Assembly (NCBI GenBank): GCA_947034885.2
Contig: OZ019759.1
Coordinates: 870,501-934,500 of the forward strand
From: Thuidium tamariscinum
Taxonomy: Eukaryota > Streptophyta > Bryopsida > Hypnales > Thuidiaceae
Direction: 5' to 3'
DNA: 64,000 nucleotides
Part shown: positions 22,589 through 33,879 of the stretch, in pieces
Layout of the letters: every line of letters starts with the position of its first letter
Numbering within the stretch: the first letter of the stretch is position 1
Notes under the pieces: generated by a model
What the model saw: the letters and a program-made list of their open reading frames with translations, nothing else
Told to the model about the DNA's origin: nothing
The model's database searches: none
Position numbers and translations under genes: made by a program

Positions 22589-22937
22589 CAGCAGACTTTG
22601 GCGGCCATTTTTGTATAGTAGAACAACTTTTTTCAAAAGAATTTAAACTAAGAATAGTTGGAGAATCAAAATAACTTTCATCTCCAAAAATCCGTTTGTG
22701 AATTTGAGTCTTTTAGCAAAAGTTATAGACAAACTTCAGAGAAAGGTATCAAAAAAATATTTCTTTTGAAATATTAAAACCCTTCTCTGAAATTTGCTTA
22801 TAACTTTTTCTAAAAGACTCAAAATCACAAACGGATTTTTGGAGATGAAAGTTAGCTTGATCCTCCAACTTTTCTTAGTTTAAATGTTTTTGAAAAAAGT
22901 TGTTCTACTATGCACAAAAGACTGTCAAAGTCTGCTG
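22589..22937. repeat. fold-back repeat, arms about 158 bp
   Basis: The left arm 22589-22746 and right arm 22780-22937 are imperfect reverse complements, with an AT-rich spacer of about 33 bp. The arms start CAGCAGACTTTG and end CAAAGTCTGCTG. A transcript would form a long hairpin. A diverged single arm occurs at about 32,702-32,858. Confidence 0.8.
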
Positions 22938-23010
22938 AGTTTAAATTTTACCAAAAAAGAAATGTATAAGTACAATTTTTATAACCTTTTTAGACATGTA
23001 ATTGTAAACA

Positions 23011-23220
23011 TGGTGTAATGGATAAGGCCTTAGCCTTGTGACCGGGAGGTCTTGAGTTCAATCCTCCTGGGTGACATGGGGTTGAAGGCTTGGGGTTGCC
23101 TGAAAATTCCGGGCAGCTCAAAAAAAATTCTTTGCTGCCTGAAAATTCCGGGCAGCTCAAAAAAAATTCTTTGCTGCCTGAAATTTTTGGGCAGCAAAGG
23201 AAAAAAATATTTAAAAAGAA
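23011..23220 (+). repeat. SINE-like element: tRNA-type promoter head with hairpin tandem repeat
   Basis: An A-box-like TGGTGTAATGG at 23011-23021 and B-box-like GAGTTCAATCC at 23054-23064 have pol III internal-promoter spacing. The arms do not pair as in a working tRNA. Downstream, a 39-bp unit repeats at 23099-23137 and 23138-23176, with a partial third copy to about 23200; each holds CTGCCTG...GGGCAG, which can fold. An A-rich tail follows. Confidence 0.55.
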
Positions 23221-25874
23221 AAAAATTTAATTTTTAATCTATAGAAATTAAACAAGACAAAATCAATATAAATGTGTTAAAACAATGTCCGAAACAAGAG
23301 TTCCTAACCAACAGAGAAAACCAACAGAATTTGTCTTGAATTTGTCTTCATTTGGACTCTATTTCTCTAGGAGTGGCTATGCAAGGCCCTAGGCAGTATC
23401 CCGCCCTCCAAAGTCATGGAGAAAGTGGGTAGACTAATCCGGGAGGTGCACGATAGCGCCGACAAGGGAGAAGTGGAGAAGCTAACCAGCCAGGTCTCTG
23501 CCCTGAGGCGGGAGCTACATCATAAACAAGCGGAGCTGGATGAAGAGAAGCAGCTCTTCACCTAGGCCCGGAACACTCTCGGAGAAATCCGGGAGTTCAT
23601 CACACATCCGGGTGAAGTCATCAACAAGGCCATGTTGTTTGACCGGAAAGTATTGGAGGCCGGGAAGTTGGTAGGTCTATAGCTTCTGACTGCGTTGGTG
23701 GGCTACAACAAGAAGATGGAGGCCACGCTAGAGCTGTGGCGAGGCATCGTAGCCGAAGTACAAGTGAGCCCCTTCTCGGTCCCAAGACCGGAAGAAGCAA
23801 AGGAAGAGGAGCCGGAGTCTTAGCTGCCACCAGCAACAACTGCGGAGGAGAAGGCAACATCAGAACCGCCCAAGGAAGAAGAAGAGAGAGTTGAGGAGGT
23901 GGCAACTCAAGAGCCCATCCAACAGACCGGAACTGAAGGCTTGAAAACAAACGAGCCCGAGAAATCAAAGGGACCGGATCCGGAACCAAGTGTGCCACAA
24001 AAGACCATCAAGAGTGTCTCTCCAACACGGAGGGAGTCCAAGTTCATCGATTTGATCGACCTTTCCCCGTGCAAGTCTTCACCAACCCTGTTTGTGCAAC
24101 AAAGGGCAGGAGAAGTCGTGAAGGCTGTGATCCCGTTCCGGCCAATATTGAAGACAGGATCCGGATCACCAGTCAAGGGCCTGGTCCGAATCGTCGAGAA
24201 AGGAGAGGAACTGACGCCACAGAGTAAAGTAGTTCACCCACTACCCATCACCGGATTGATCAAGAGGAAGAATCTAGAGCCCCAATCAGTGAAGAGGAAA
24301 GCCCGGGTGGAGGAGGAGGACTACGAGAGTGAAGAGGAAGATGAAGACTCGGAGGAGGAGTCCGAATCTGGTGATGAGTCGGATTGATACTCAGATGTTG
24401 ACTAGGCGCTGGCGGAGACAAGGCAGAGTCAAGCCACGGCAAGAAGTAAGGCTAAGCCGAAGGCAAAGCCGGTCCGAATGTTCTGGTCTCCGGCCAGAAA
24501 GAAGCAGCCAGCCCAGAAAGGCGCCTCACCTACCAAGCGGCTGAGGAAGTAGGGAGTTAATTCTAGGTAGATAGGGAAGGCAGCTAACTTTTAGCCAAAA
24601 CATGATATAATTAGGGTAGAGTTTTTGAACTCAGACCGGATCCAGATTTATAGGATCTGAGATCCGATTTTGTTGGATATTTTTGGACTTTTGTGGAAGT
24701 CAACTAGCCCAAGTTGTAAGGGAATGTAACGTGGCATTCTCTGGACTGGTGTTGATTCCACCTGCACTTTTAGGTTATGCTTGTAGTTGTTTAGTAATTA
24801 AATCCAGATTGTAGTTGAATTCGGTGCGCATTTTGTTATCTTACTTTCACAAGTTTTTGTGTTGCAAATATAAGTTAGAAACTTTCTTATTCACTCTAAA
24901 GTGGACTGTGTACGCTTAACCCTATCAAAGTCTTGTCGTGACGGTTAGGATTGTAACCTTGTGTAAATCGAATGTGCGCCCGGATACTGAGTTTATCCGG
25001 TCTTTGGACTTGAAGTGAATTCGGTTTTGATAGGGAATTTGTGTGGAATCTCTCAGTATAGTTTGGAACAGGTCTGGGGAGTAATCATTAGAGATAGCCA
25101 CTTGTAGAGTCTAGGTTTGAGATCAAGAGCGTCCAGCCAAATGCCAAATGAAAAGTGATGAGGTCTCTTTAGATGAAAGAAGGACTAAGTGAAGGATATA
25201 GCTCTCTCATGCAAGCTACCACCCTTATTCTGCCAGGATTCAGGACTAACTCGGTAATTTGTTGTTGTAGTAATTGTTAGGAGCAGACAAGAGTGCTTGC
25301 GTGATCTGTTGGACCGGATTCGTTCCGGTCTAGTTATGAAGTGTTCCGGTTTGGTAGGATTACTTTGTTATTTTTCTTCTTTTTATTTTATAGTGGAACT
25401 TCTAACACTTTAAAACTTGAAGGATAGGAGTAAGCTTCCTTCCTGAACGCCCAAAGAGCAGATCCCTCTTATTATAGAGGTTAAACTTACACTTGGTGAC
25501 TTATTTAGGAACAAGACCAGATTGCAATTTCGGGAAATTAGGGCAGAAGTTAGAAAGATCCCAGTTTCTGGTCTACGGTTCCATATTCAAAAAGGGTAGT
25601 AAGAAAAATCTAAACATGTGGGTATAAGTGGAGAGGAAACTCTCTGTAGTCAAAAGTGTGACTTTATTCCGGTCAAAAGTGAAAGTCAAGAAGTGCTTGG
25701 ACCGGATCTGGATTAGTCTTTTGCTTGGGTTTTGTTGTGATAACCATCGTAGTATTCTGGTCCATCGTAGACTTATGACTAAATCTCTTGGGAACGATAC
25801 ACGAGTCACTTTAAGGTTAACTTAGTACATTCTAACACCTTAAAGAAGGAATTGTGCTTTCTTGTGCTACGACA

Positions 25875-26219
25875 GTAGGGAAGAAGGACATTATGAAGGG
25901 AAAATGATTAAATGTGGAAGATTTCGGTAGTGATTATAAATGTTTATAGTTTGAATAACCATGAACCAGAAGTAAAGGTGATGCTGGGATTTTTTGTTGG
26001 CATGAGAGTATTGTGCTCTACTTTCTTCTTGCACTAATTTCGAACTTTAAGACATTGGCAAAAAATGTGGAGTTCAATTGTTCCTGAATTTCAGAACTAC
26101 ATGCACATGTACATTTTGAATTTGTAAAGAAGGGCATGTGAATGACTTTGGAAGTGAACGTATGAAATTCTGTTGAGATACTTCAAGATGGATTACTTAG
26201 CATGAATGAGACTATGTAG
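25875..26219. other. unrecognised AT-rich stretch
   Basis: No gene seen between the end of the 3.9-kb element and the CACTA-type end at 26,540. Confidence 0.5.
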
Positions 26220-26540
26220 TCTTCAGTAGGTTTGAAGCTTTAATGCATGTCCAAATCAACAACAACAAAGAAAAAATTTTGGTTGGTTGCTTACAAATTC
26301 TTGTTTAAAATCAACAAATGCCAAAAACAATTTTCTGTTCAGTGAAGATACAAAAGAACATCCATTTGTTGATAATCAACAATTTTGTCAACAATATTTA
26401 GTTCTGAAACAACATTTTTTTGTTCACTACTGTCCAAGTCAACTGCAAAAATTTAACAACCCTTTGTTGAACTCAAACTACCTAAATCAACAACTTTTTG
26501 CTAGTTTTCTGTTGATTCGGTCACAATATTTCTACTAGTG
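26220..26540. mobile_element. right end of a CACTA-type element (left end not found)
   Basis: It ends TTTCTACTAGTG, which reads CACTAGTAGAAA inward, matching the termini at 21171 and 62998. The subterminal region is rich in TCAACAA/TTGTTGA motifs, similar in style to the left part of the element at 21171. Coding-like sequence begins directly after 26540. Confidence 0.45.
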
Positions 26541-27180
26541 AAAGGAAGATGAGGTTGGAGATATTGATGACAAAGGTACAAAATGCATCATGTAATTTGT
26601 GTGCAAAGACTCAAGAATTGAAATATTTAAAGGAATATGAAGTCCATTTTACTCCAACAAATGAGTCAAAGTAGAGACTGAAGGCCTTAAATGACCACAT
26701 TGAAGAAAATGACAAGGTCTTCTACGCCTTCAACAAAAACTCAGATCACTATTTGAAGAAGCCCAAACAAAGGAAGGTGTACGATATGGATGATTATTTG
26801 ATATTGAAATCAAAGCTCAAGCCCCTCACGTGCCAACATTAATAAGTACAAAATGAAAAGAGAGCCATTGATGCTCAAATCAAAGAAAAACTAGAAAAAT
26901 ACTATAATGTTGCTATAGAACATATTGTACCGTTGGATGCTTTGGCTTCCTCTTTTGACTATGGTAGTGTTCCCAAAAAATTAGTAGTACTTTGAAATGT
27001 GGTTAAGTTCCACAAAAAGATAATATTGGAGTTGGATCTAAAGTTGGAGGACATGAATACAGGAAACCAATTCCTCACATAATGGTTGAAATTGAAGAGG
27101 AGTATTTGGAGAAAGATGAAAAATTGGAGAAATTTCGGCCAAAACCTAATTTCAAGGACTTCTATAGTATAAAAAGAAGC
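26541..27180 (+). pseudogene. decayed coiled-coil ORF, probably from a mobile element
   Basis: A Lys/Glu-rich frame begins right after the CACTA-type end (about 26545), passes TAG 26672-26674 with coding-like sequence on both sides (NESK before, RLKALNDHIEEN after), ends at a TAA near 26,840 and continues in other frames (KEKLEKYYNV; VEIEEEYLEKDEKLEKF). I recognise no family. Confidence 0.4.
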
Positions 27181-27549
27181 ACCTAGGAATAACATGGGAA
27201 AACTTGTATTCAACACACATGTATAGGATGGCATAGTACCTTGCATGGAAACAAGATACTCTATTGCATTTCAAGATGTTTTAAGCTTGTGAAATGCAAC
27301 AATTTTGCTCTATAATATTTGGTTTGTCCAAATGATGAACTCAAAAATATTTTGCCACATACAATTTTTTCATTTTGTGTACTTCTTATTACATTGAAGA
27401 TGGGACATTTTGGACAATAAAGGCCTCTATGAGTCTATATTATACTAGGTCATTGCAAGAAGTGACTCCCATTTCCTTTTCTTTTGTCTAGAAGTGAATT
27501 TGCCAAATGTTATATTCTTAAAGTAATACATGTTTTGCCTAGAGGGTGA

Positions 27550-27655
27550 TTGTAAGAAACACTTGTCCTATTTTTTGTCCCTTTGGCCTTGGACAAGTGG
27601 TTTTGTACTAATAACTTTTGCATTATTGATCCATTTTTCACGAAACTTGAAATGA

Positions 27656-27729
<74 letters not shown>

Positions 27730-28303
27730 GTTCTAAACACCATCTAATTTTTTGAAATTCTGAATAATTATTTTACTATTTTTAAACAACCCCAATTGGA
27801 TGTCTACCTTAGCCACTATGGATTTTTTTAGTCCTATTCTTGATTCAGAAATGCAAATTTTAAGCTCAAAATTCACATGTAGGGACCTCAACATGAAGTA
27901 ATACAAGCCTACAAAGAGATTTTGTAAAAATAAATGCCTAAGTGGAGTGCCTTTGCATAAGTGTAGAGAATATAATTTACTTTTCCCAAAGATGAAAATG
28001 GTTGGAAAGGAGGATCTTTATATTAGAAAAAATGCCTTTTGGAGGGAGAATTTTTGAATCTTTTGACTATTTTAAAAAAATCAAGCATTAAATTGTCTAT
28101 TTTCATTGTATTTTCCATTACTCTTTGAGTATGCATAACTTTTAGAGATAAATTTTTTAGACTTGAATTTTCACACACCTTATTTTTTTAATGCTTTACA
28201 AAGTATCCATATTTTATTTAATTTTAAAGAAATGTATTCCAAAAGTCACAGTGTGCCAATACAAAGGCCATTTTGAGCCAAAATTGGTAAGTGTTTCTTG
28301 CAA
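27550..28303. repeat. 754-bp TIR element with (TA)n core
   Basis: The left TTGTAAGAAACACTTGTC and right end, whose reverse complement is TTGCAAGAAACACTTACC, form an 18-bp imperfect inverted pair. It contains about 34 TA units at 27659-27726. No clear target duplication is seen. A related end (ACAAGTGTCTCTTGCAA) occurs near 61,598-61,614. Confidence 0.5.
27659..27726. repeat. (TA)34 microsatellite
   Basis: Uninterrupted TA dinucleotides. Confidence 0.95.
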
Positions 28304-28710
28304 CAATCCTAAAAGGCTAAAATAAAGAACGTAATTCAAGAGTTACAAATTATAATGGTGTTGGGTAATACTTAAAAAAAATTCATTTTGGATGATGGCA
28401 AGAAAATCATTTATATTATGAGCAACCAAATTTTGATTGAAGAAAGGAAGTTGATATGAATTTCAGAAACATGCAAGAAGATATTGAAATTCATGCAATA
28501 TGAAGGTACAATATAGAAGTACTTCACTAACTTAAGCATGATAAAAAGCCATAGAAGTGGAATGTCCTAAACCAACGACTAAATTATATAAGCCATAGTA
28601 AATGCAAACATAATGTAGGCAAACCATGAAGCCTTACATTTTTTCACCATTACGAGAATGATGGTGAACAAAAAGAGTTCTAAAGAAGTTTACTCTGTTA
28701 CATGCGGGTC

Positions 28711-31700
28711 CACTATAAGAAACCCGTGTTTTTTTCGGTGTCAAGCCAAAAACATAACATGTTTAAAAAAACATTATATGTTTTATAGAACATTGGGATG
28801 TCTAGTGAATGAAGGCTAAAAAAAAAGGAAGATTTAATTAAATGTTATAAAAAGCATGCTAAATTATTGTCACAACAAATTGGTGTTATCCAAAACAATG
28901 ATGTAGTTTAAAACATGGTTGTCAACATAAAAATGTTTTTAAAATCATCCAAGAAAACATTCATAGCCACGTCATCATTGTTGGTCAAACTTAATTAAAG
29001 TAATTAACAAAATATTAGTTCGGTCAGAGGTAAAATGACTAACCGAGATAAAAAAGATGAAAATGGGCAAATGGGGTGGAAAATTAGGTGACATGGCATA
29101 TGACGTGGACCAATGACGTGGAAAATTACGTGACGTGGACATGGTATGCTGACGTGGCATGCCACGTCAGCAATCATGACAGACCTATATTACAACTTTG
29201 GATGTTTCTTTAAACATCATATTAGATATAAAGATGTTTTTAAAGACATCACTTTTAACAAAATCGTTATTTACTATTTGCAATCGTAACATCAAAGCAA
29301 ATATTAATCATTGTGCAATTCATAACATCAAAAAGGATAAACAAACCTTATGCAAGCTACTGGAGATGTCTTCTTTGATGTAAGCATGATTATAAAATGA
29401 CCACCAACAAAGGCTTTCATGTATTGTGAACATCCATATTTTTTTTTCCTTTTGTTGAGCATATTCTTTACTTGATAAAAAAAAATTTCCTTATAATTCC
29501 AATTCCAATAGTTTTTGGTAAAGTTAGAATTTTTAAAATTTATTCATAACATTATTTCAATTGAATATTGTCATTAGGGAATCTAGGACACTTATATTCT
29601 TTATATTATTGTCATTGAGTATTTCTCTTATTACAAGATTAGAAAATCCCATTTTCTCATTTTCTTTTTACTACAATTGCATACAAGGGCTCTAAAGAAG
29701 AATAACAACACAATTTGTATTTTTTGCACTATTTGTTACAATTGCATATATTTCTTGCACTAATAAGAACACCCATGTTTTTTTAAATCAAAGGTAAGTA
29801 TTTTTTTCAATATAAGATTGGAGAATTTCAATTTCTTTATTTGTTACAATAGAAAATTCTCTTCAAATGAATAAGCACACAATTCATATTCTTTTCACTA
29901 TTTGAAGTTCAATATTGTCTCTTTACAAATCTAAACATCCATGTTTTTATTATTATTAATTACGTATGAGTATTAGTAACACCTACATTTTTTTATATGC
30001 AATAACTTTAGTGCATAAGATTAAAATCAAGTATGCCTTTTTCAAAATTTCAATACATAAAGTAATTAATTTCTTCAAGTGAATACAATAACACCTATAT
30101 TTTTTTCTTTTTTAAGGCAATTTCTAGGACAATTGACCTTTTCTGTTAGAAAAATGAGGGGATCCAAATAATCTTTTCATTATTGGAGTTTGGCTTTTCC
30201 TTTAGAAAATACCAACGTTCATTTCTTTTTCATTGTTACAATTGGATATATCTTTACAAGACTAAGACACACTTTCTTTGTAATGAGGGTGGAATAGATT
30301 TTTTCTACAAAAAATTAAGACTTGCAATATTTTTTAGTCTCACAATTGATGAAATTTACCTTACTAAAATTATAACATTTTATATTTCTTCCTTCTCTTA
30401 GATTTGACAATTGACTACAACTTGGGGAGTTGGGGGGAAGCATTGTTGAAAAACATAGGAACAATGTGTAATAAAATATAGGGTTTAATATATATTCATT
30501 GCACGTAAAATTTGTAAAAAATTATATTTATCATAGGGTGCTTTAAAATTGTGAAACATGCATGATTATATAAACTATAGAGTTAGACATAATACAATAA
30601 ATTATATAAAGAGTACATATAAAATAGTATATACAAATGTGAGTAACTAAAAAAAGGGTTATAGATTACCATATGAAGCTTTAAATGTATTCATGAATGG
30701 GGTGACTTGTCATAAAAAATTTCCCATATTCTAAATAGAGTACTTCATTGCAAGGTACATATGGTATATGCAAAAAATACTTTAAAATTTAGTATCTAAG
30801 GGAAAAAAATGGGGTGTAATCTTGAAAAGATTGGGGTCTATAGGAAAATAATGAGGTATAATCCCTAGAGAACCAAGGCTTTATTTTTTTGTTAAAAAAT
30901 TAAAGAAGAATTATATTTCTATAGCAAAGAGTAAGAAAATTTGAAAACTATTTTTTCTACAAATCTAACCATAGTATTTTTAGTATGAGAGCATGTGGAA
31001 TAAATTTCAAAATTTTGAACAACATAGATTGCAAGATTTTTTTGTTAAAGTGAAAAAAACAAGTTTTTTAGTACATTGTGAGGTTTAATTTTTTTGACTT
31101 TGAGCCTTCTTAACTTTATTTTTTTGCATTATAGAGTTTTGAGCTTTAAATCTTTAAAATGTATAATTGAGTTGAGACTCTAGGGGAAAAGAAAGTACAA
31201 AAAAGCTTAATTTTTATTCTTTAAAAAAGTGTTATATAGAAGTAGGTATGAAACGGAAGGAAAAGTTAAATAATCAATATCTTGAAGGTGGAATTAGAAT
31301 GCACTAATTCCAATGGTGGGATTATTCTAGCAAAAAAAATAAACCATCTGGAATTTTTTTTAAATAGTAAAAATTGCATTTGAAATTGAATCCTACAAGT
31401 TATTTTTCTTTAAACTCAAATTTTCAAAATTTGTTTTGTTGCCTGATCTTCCTTATTTTGAGCAATTTTGAATGTAACTTTTATTTCTAGGCATCAATTG
31501 AAAAAATTATATTCCCATGAAGACTATAAACATTTCTATCTTCAAATTTTAAAAAAAGAAATCAGGATAAAATTTGAACTTGTAGGTACCTGCCCAAAAT
31601 TCCATTTGTCCCTCAAAGGAAAATGTTTTTTTAGGGGATAAGTAACATATTATTTTTTTAAATGCCTACCAAAAAAATTATAACTACCAATACGATGCAA

Positions 31701-33879
31701 TTAATTAATCACCAACATTTATCTTTAATTTAAAAAGTACTATGTCTTTTCATGAATTTTGCAAGGTAAATAGTCCCCTTTTAAATAAGTCATTAATGTA
31801 GGTGTATGCAAAATATAAGAGAGAGTGCCACTTCTTAGGACTACATAAGTCTTCAATAAGAATAAAAAATTTCACATTGTTCTCTTTTTTCATAATTATT
31901 TGGCAATTGATTTCTAATAGAGAGTATTTTTAATTATATAGTATAATCCTTTATTCCAAAACTTTGTAACTAATTACATTGAACAAATAAAAATATTGAT
32001 AATTCTAAACATAAACTTTCAAAGTTGTAAAATCTATTCATATATAGATACTTATTTACTTATATATACTTATACATAAGGAGTACATTTAAATGCTTGA
32101 AAACAATATAAAGAGAATGTAATACTTTGAAAGTTTATGTTTAAAATTATTGACATTTTTTTTGTTTACAATAATTAATTACAAATTTTTCAAGTGAAAA
32201 AGATACTTATAAAGCCAAAAATAACTTCTTCATCCCTATATTATATAAGACAAAAATATTTAAAAATTCAACAAAATATTCTAAAAAATAACTTCATATT
32301 GAAAGTTTATTTTCCTTAATTGTTGATGCAATAGTCATCTAAATGTGATCTCTCTAACTATTTGAGTTAAAAAACATGCCATTTCAATTATTTTTTCATT
32401 CTTTTCTAAAATACATACCACTTGTTATTTGAAATGAAAGTTTTTGGCACTAGAAACTTATAATTATTATTAAATGAAGCTCAAAATTGTAGGGTGAAAT
32501 TCATATATATTAAAACGATATGTCTTTTAGAATGTAGAGATAAGATTCTAACACAAATGCCTTTGTTTGAATGTTGTGAACAACGTCCATTGAGACATCA
32601 TGTACAACATTGTAACAAGGAATGTCATGTCTTCTACAACATCACTAGTTTTGAAAGGATGTTAAATTTTATGTCAATGAAAATGTCAAAAAAAAAGCCA
32701 GAGAAATTGCCCCTTCTAATCAGCCTCTTAAATTTGCCCATAACTTTTAGTTAAAGACTTGAAATTTGAAACAAATTTTTGGAGATGAAACTTAGCTTAA
32801 ATCACAAACTTTTCTTAGTTGAAAGTATTTTGAAAAAAATTGCTCTACTATGCCTAAATCTGATCTAAAAATGCACTTGTAACCCCAATTTCTGCATTTT
32901 AATACCATGTTTGTCTTACCTTCCACCCTCGAACATGTATAAAGAGCTTCAGTTTTCCTCCTTACATGTTCAAAGGCAAATGCCTTTTGAGGTGAAATAT
33001 GGTGTATATTGTAATAGTATGGTGTATGGCGTGTGTATGATGTATTGTATATGATATATGGAATATTGTAAGTGATGTATGGAATTTTGTATGCAGTGTA
33101 CAGTGTATTATATAATGCTTTAGTCAACATGATATACTTTAGTGGACATTATACTTGCATTGCATATGTACTTGGTGATTATTTTGAAATTCATATGTGC
33201 ATTAAGGTGGAGAGATGGGACTATACATATTGACACCATGTTCCACATTGCATTCAATGACTAGGATGTCAAATGTGACATCATTTTTTTCACCTAAATC
33301 AAATAAGACGATCCAATATGCATTTATAAAGAAATGTCAACATTTAAGTTAACATTGCAAAACATCTCAATGTTCAAGTTGATGTTTCAAAAATCATCTC
33401 ATAAAATGTATGGATGTCTAAGCTAATATCCCAAAAATCATTAAAATGTCTAAGTTGATATTTTTAAAAACAATTTGAAATTTTTAAGTGATACAAAATT
33501 GTGCTAACGTGGCCTGCCACCTCAGCATATTTGGGTGCCATGTCATCCAAATTTTCATTGCCACGTGGCATGCCATGTCATTGCCACGTCATGTGCTACA
33601 TCATCGATGGACAATGGATGAAAAATCTTCTATGTTGGCATTCTCATGTTTAGGTGGCAGCTACATGTCAAACTTTGAGGCCCCCATTGACTAGTGTTTT
33701 TTTTTATGTTCAAGGCTGAACATGTCATGTTTTCATTAGCATAGCATGTTTTTGGCACGTCAAAATTAACGCAAGTAAATCAGTGTTCGTTTTGACTTGG
33801 TAAAACATCACATGTAACATTCCTATGTCAAATCTGTCGTTTTTCTTGACACCAAAAAAAACACGGGTTTCTTATAGTG
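28711..33879. mobile_element. non-autonomous CACTA-type element, 5,169 bp, TSD GTC
   Basis: CACTATAAGAAACCCGTG at 28711 is the exact reverse complement of the sequence ending at 33879. GTC is duplicated at 28708-28710 and 33880-33882. Subterminal regions (28,970-29,170 and 33,500-33,600) carry clustered ACGTGG/CCACGT motifs, as expected for CACTA transposase-binding sites. I see no transposase ORF; the interior is AT-rich, with a diverged fold-back arm at about 32,702-32,858. Confidence 0.8.
29149..29170. repeat. 22-bp perfect palindrome in the CACTA subterminal region
   Basis: CTGACGTGGCA is followed by its exact reverse complement. The ACGTGG core recurs nearby and near the right end of the element. 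Confidence 0.8.

Larger units (their letters stand above)
21171..23375. mobile_element. non-autonomous CACTA-type element, 2,205 bp, TSD GCT
   Basis: The left end is CACTACTAGAA and the right end CTCTAGGAGTG (reverse complement CACTCCTAGAG). GCT is duplicated at 21168-21170 and 23376-23378, and the interrupted gag-like homology resumes directly after. No transposase is visible. CACTA (CMC) ends and 3-bp duplications define the class. Inside lie a minisatellite, a 350-bp fold-back and a SINE-like head. Confidence 0.7.
20256..24552 (+). pseudogene. gag-like ORF of the 3.9-kb element, copy 2 (decayed, interrupted)
   Basis: It is homologous to the copy 1 frame over its length. It carries a frameshift near 20,510-20,550 and a stop TAA near 20,637. 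In-frame TAG stands at 20965, 20998, 21082, 23563, 23680, 23821 and 24403, TGA at 24385, and the terminal TAG at 24550. At 21082 copy 1 has Trp, and at 23821, 24385 and 24403 Gln. The TAG at 23680 matches the copy 1 TAG at 14831-14833 exactly. A CACTA-type element splits the frame at 21170. Confidence 0.6.
19709..25874 (+). mobile_element. 3.9-kb TG...CA element, copy 2 (plus), split by a CACTA-type insertion
   Basis: It starts TGGCAACC and ends CTACGACA like copy 1, in the opposite orientation. Without the 2,205-bp insertion and its 3-bp duplication it is about 3.96 kb. No flanking direct repeat is visible (ACAGGTG before, GTAGGGA after), so one flank may have changed. Confidence 0.6.

Noticed and set aside
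23011-23075. Possible tRNA gene
   Set aside because: A-box- and B-box-like motifs are present, but the anticodon, T and acceptor stems do not pair. It fits a SINE head better.
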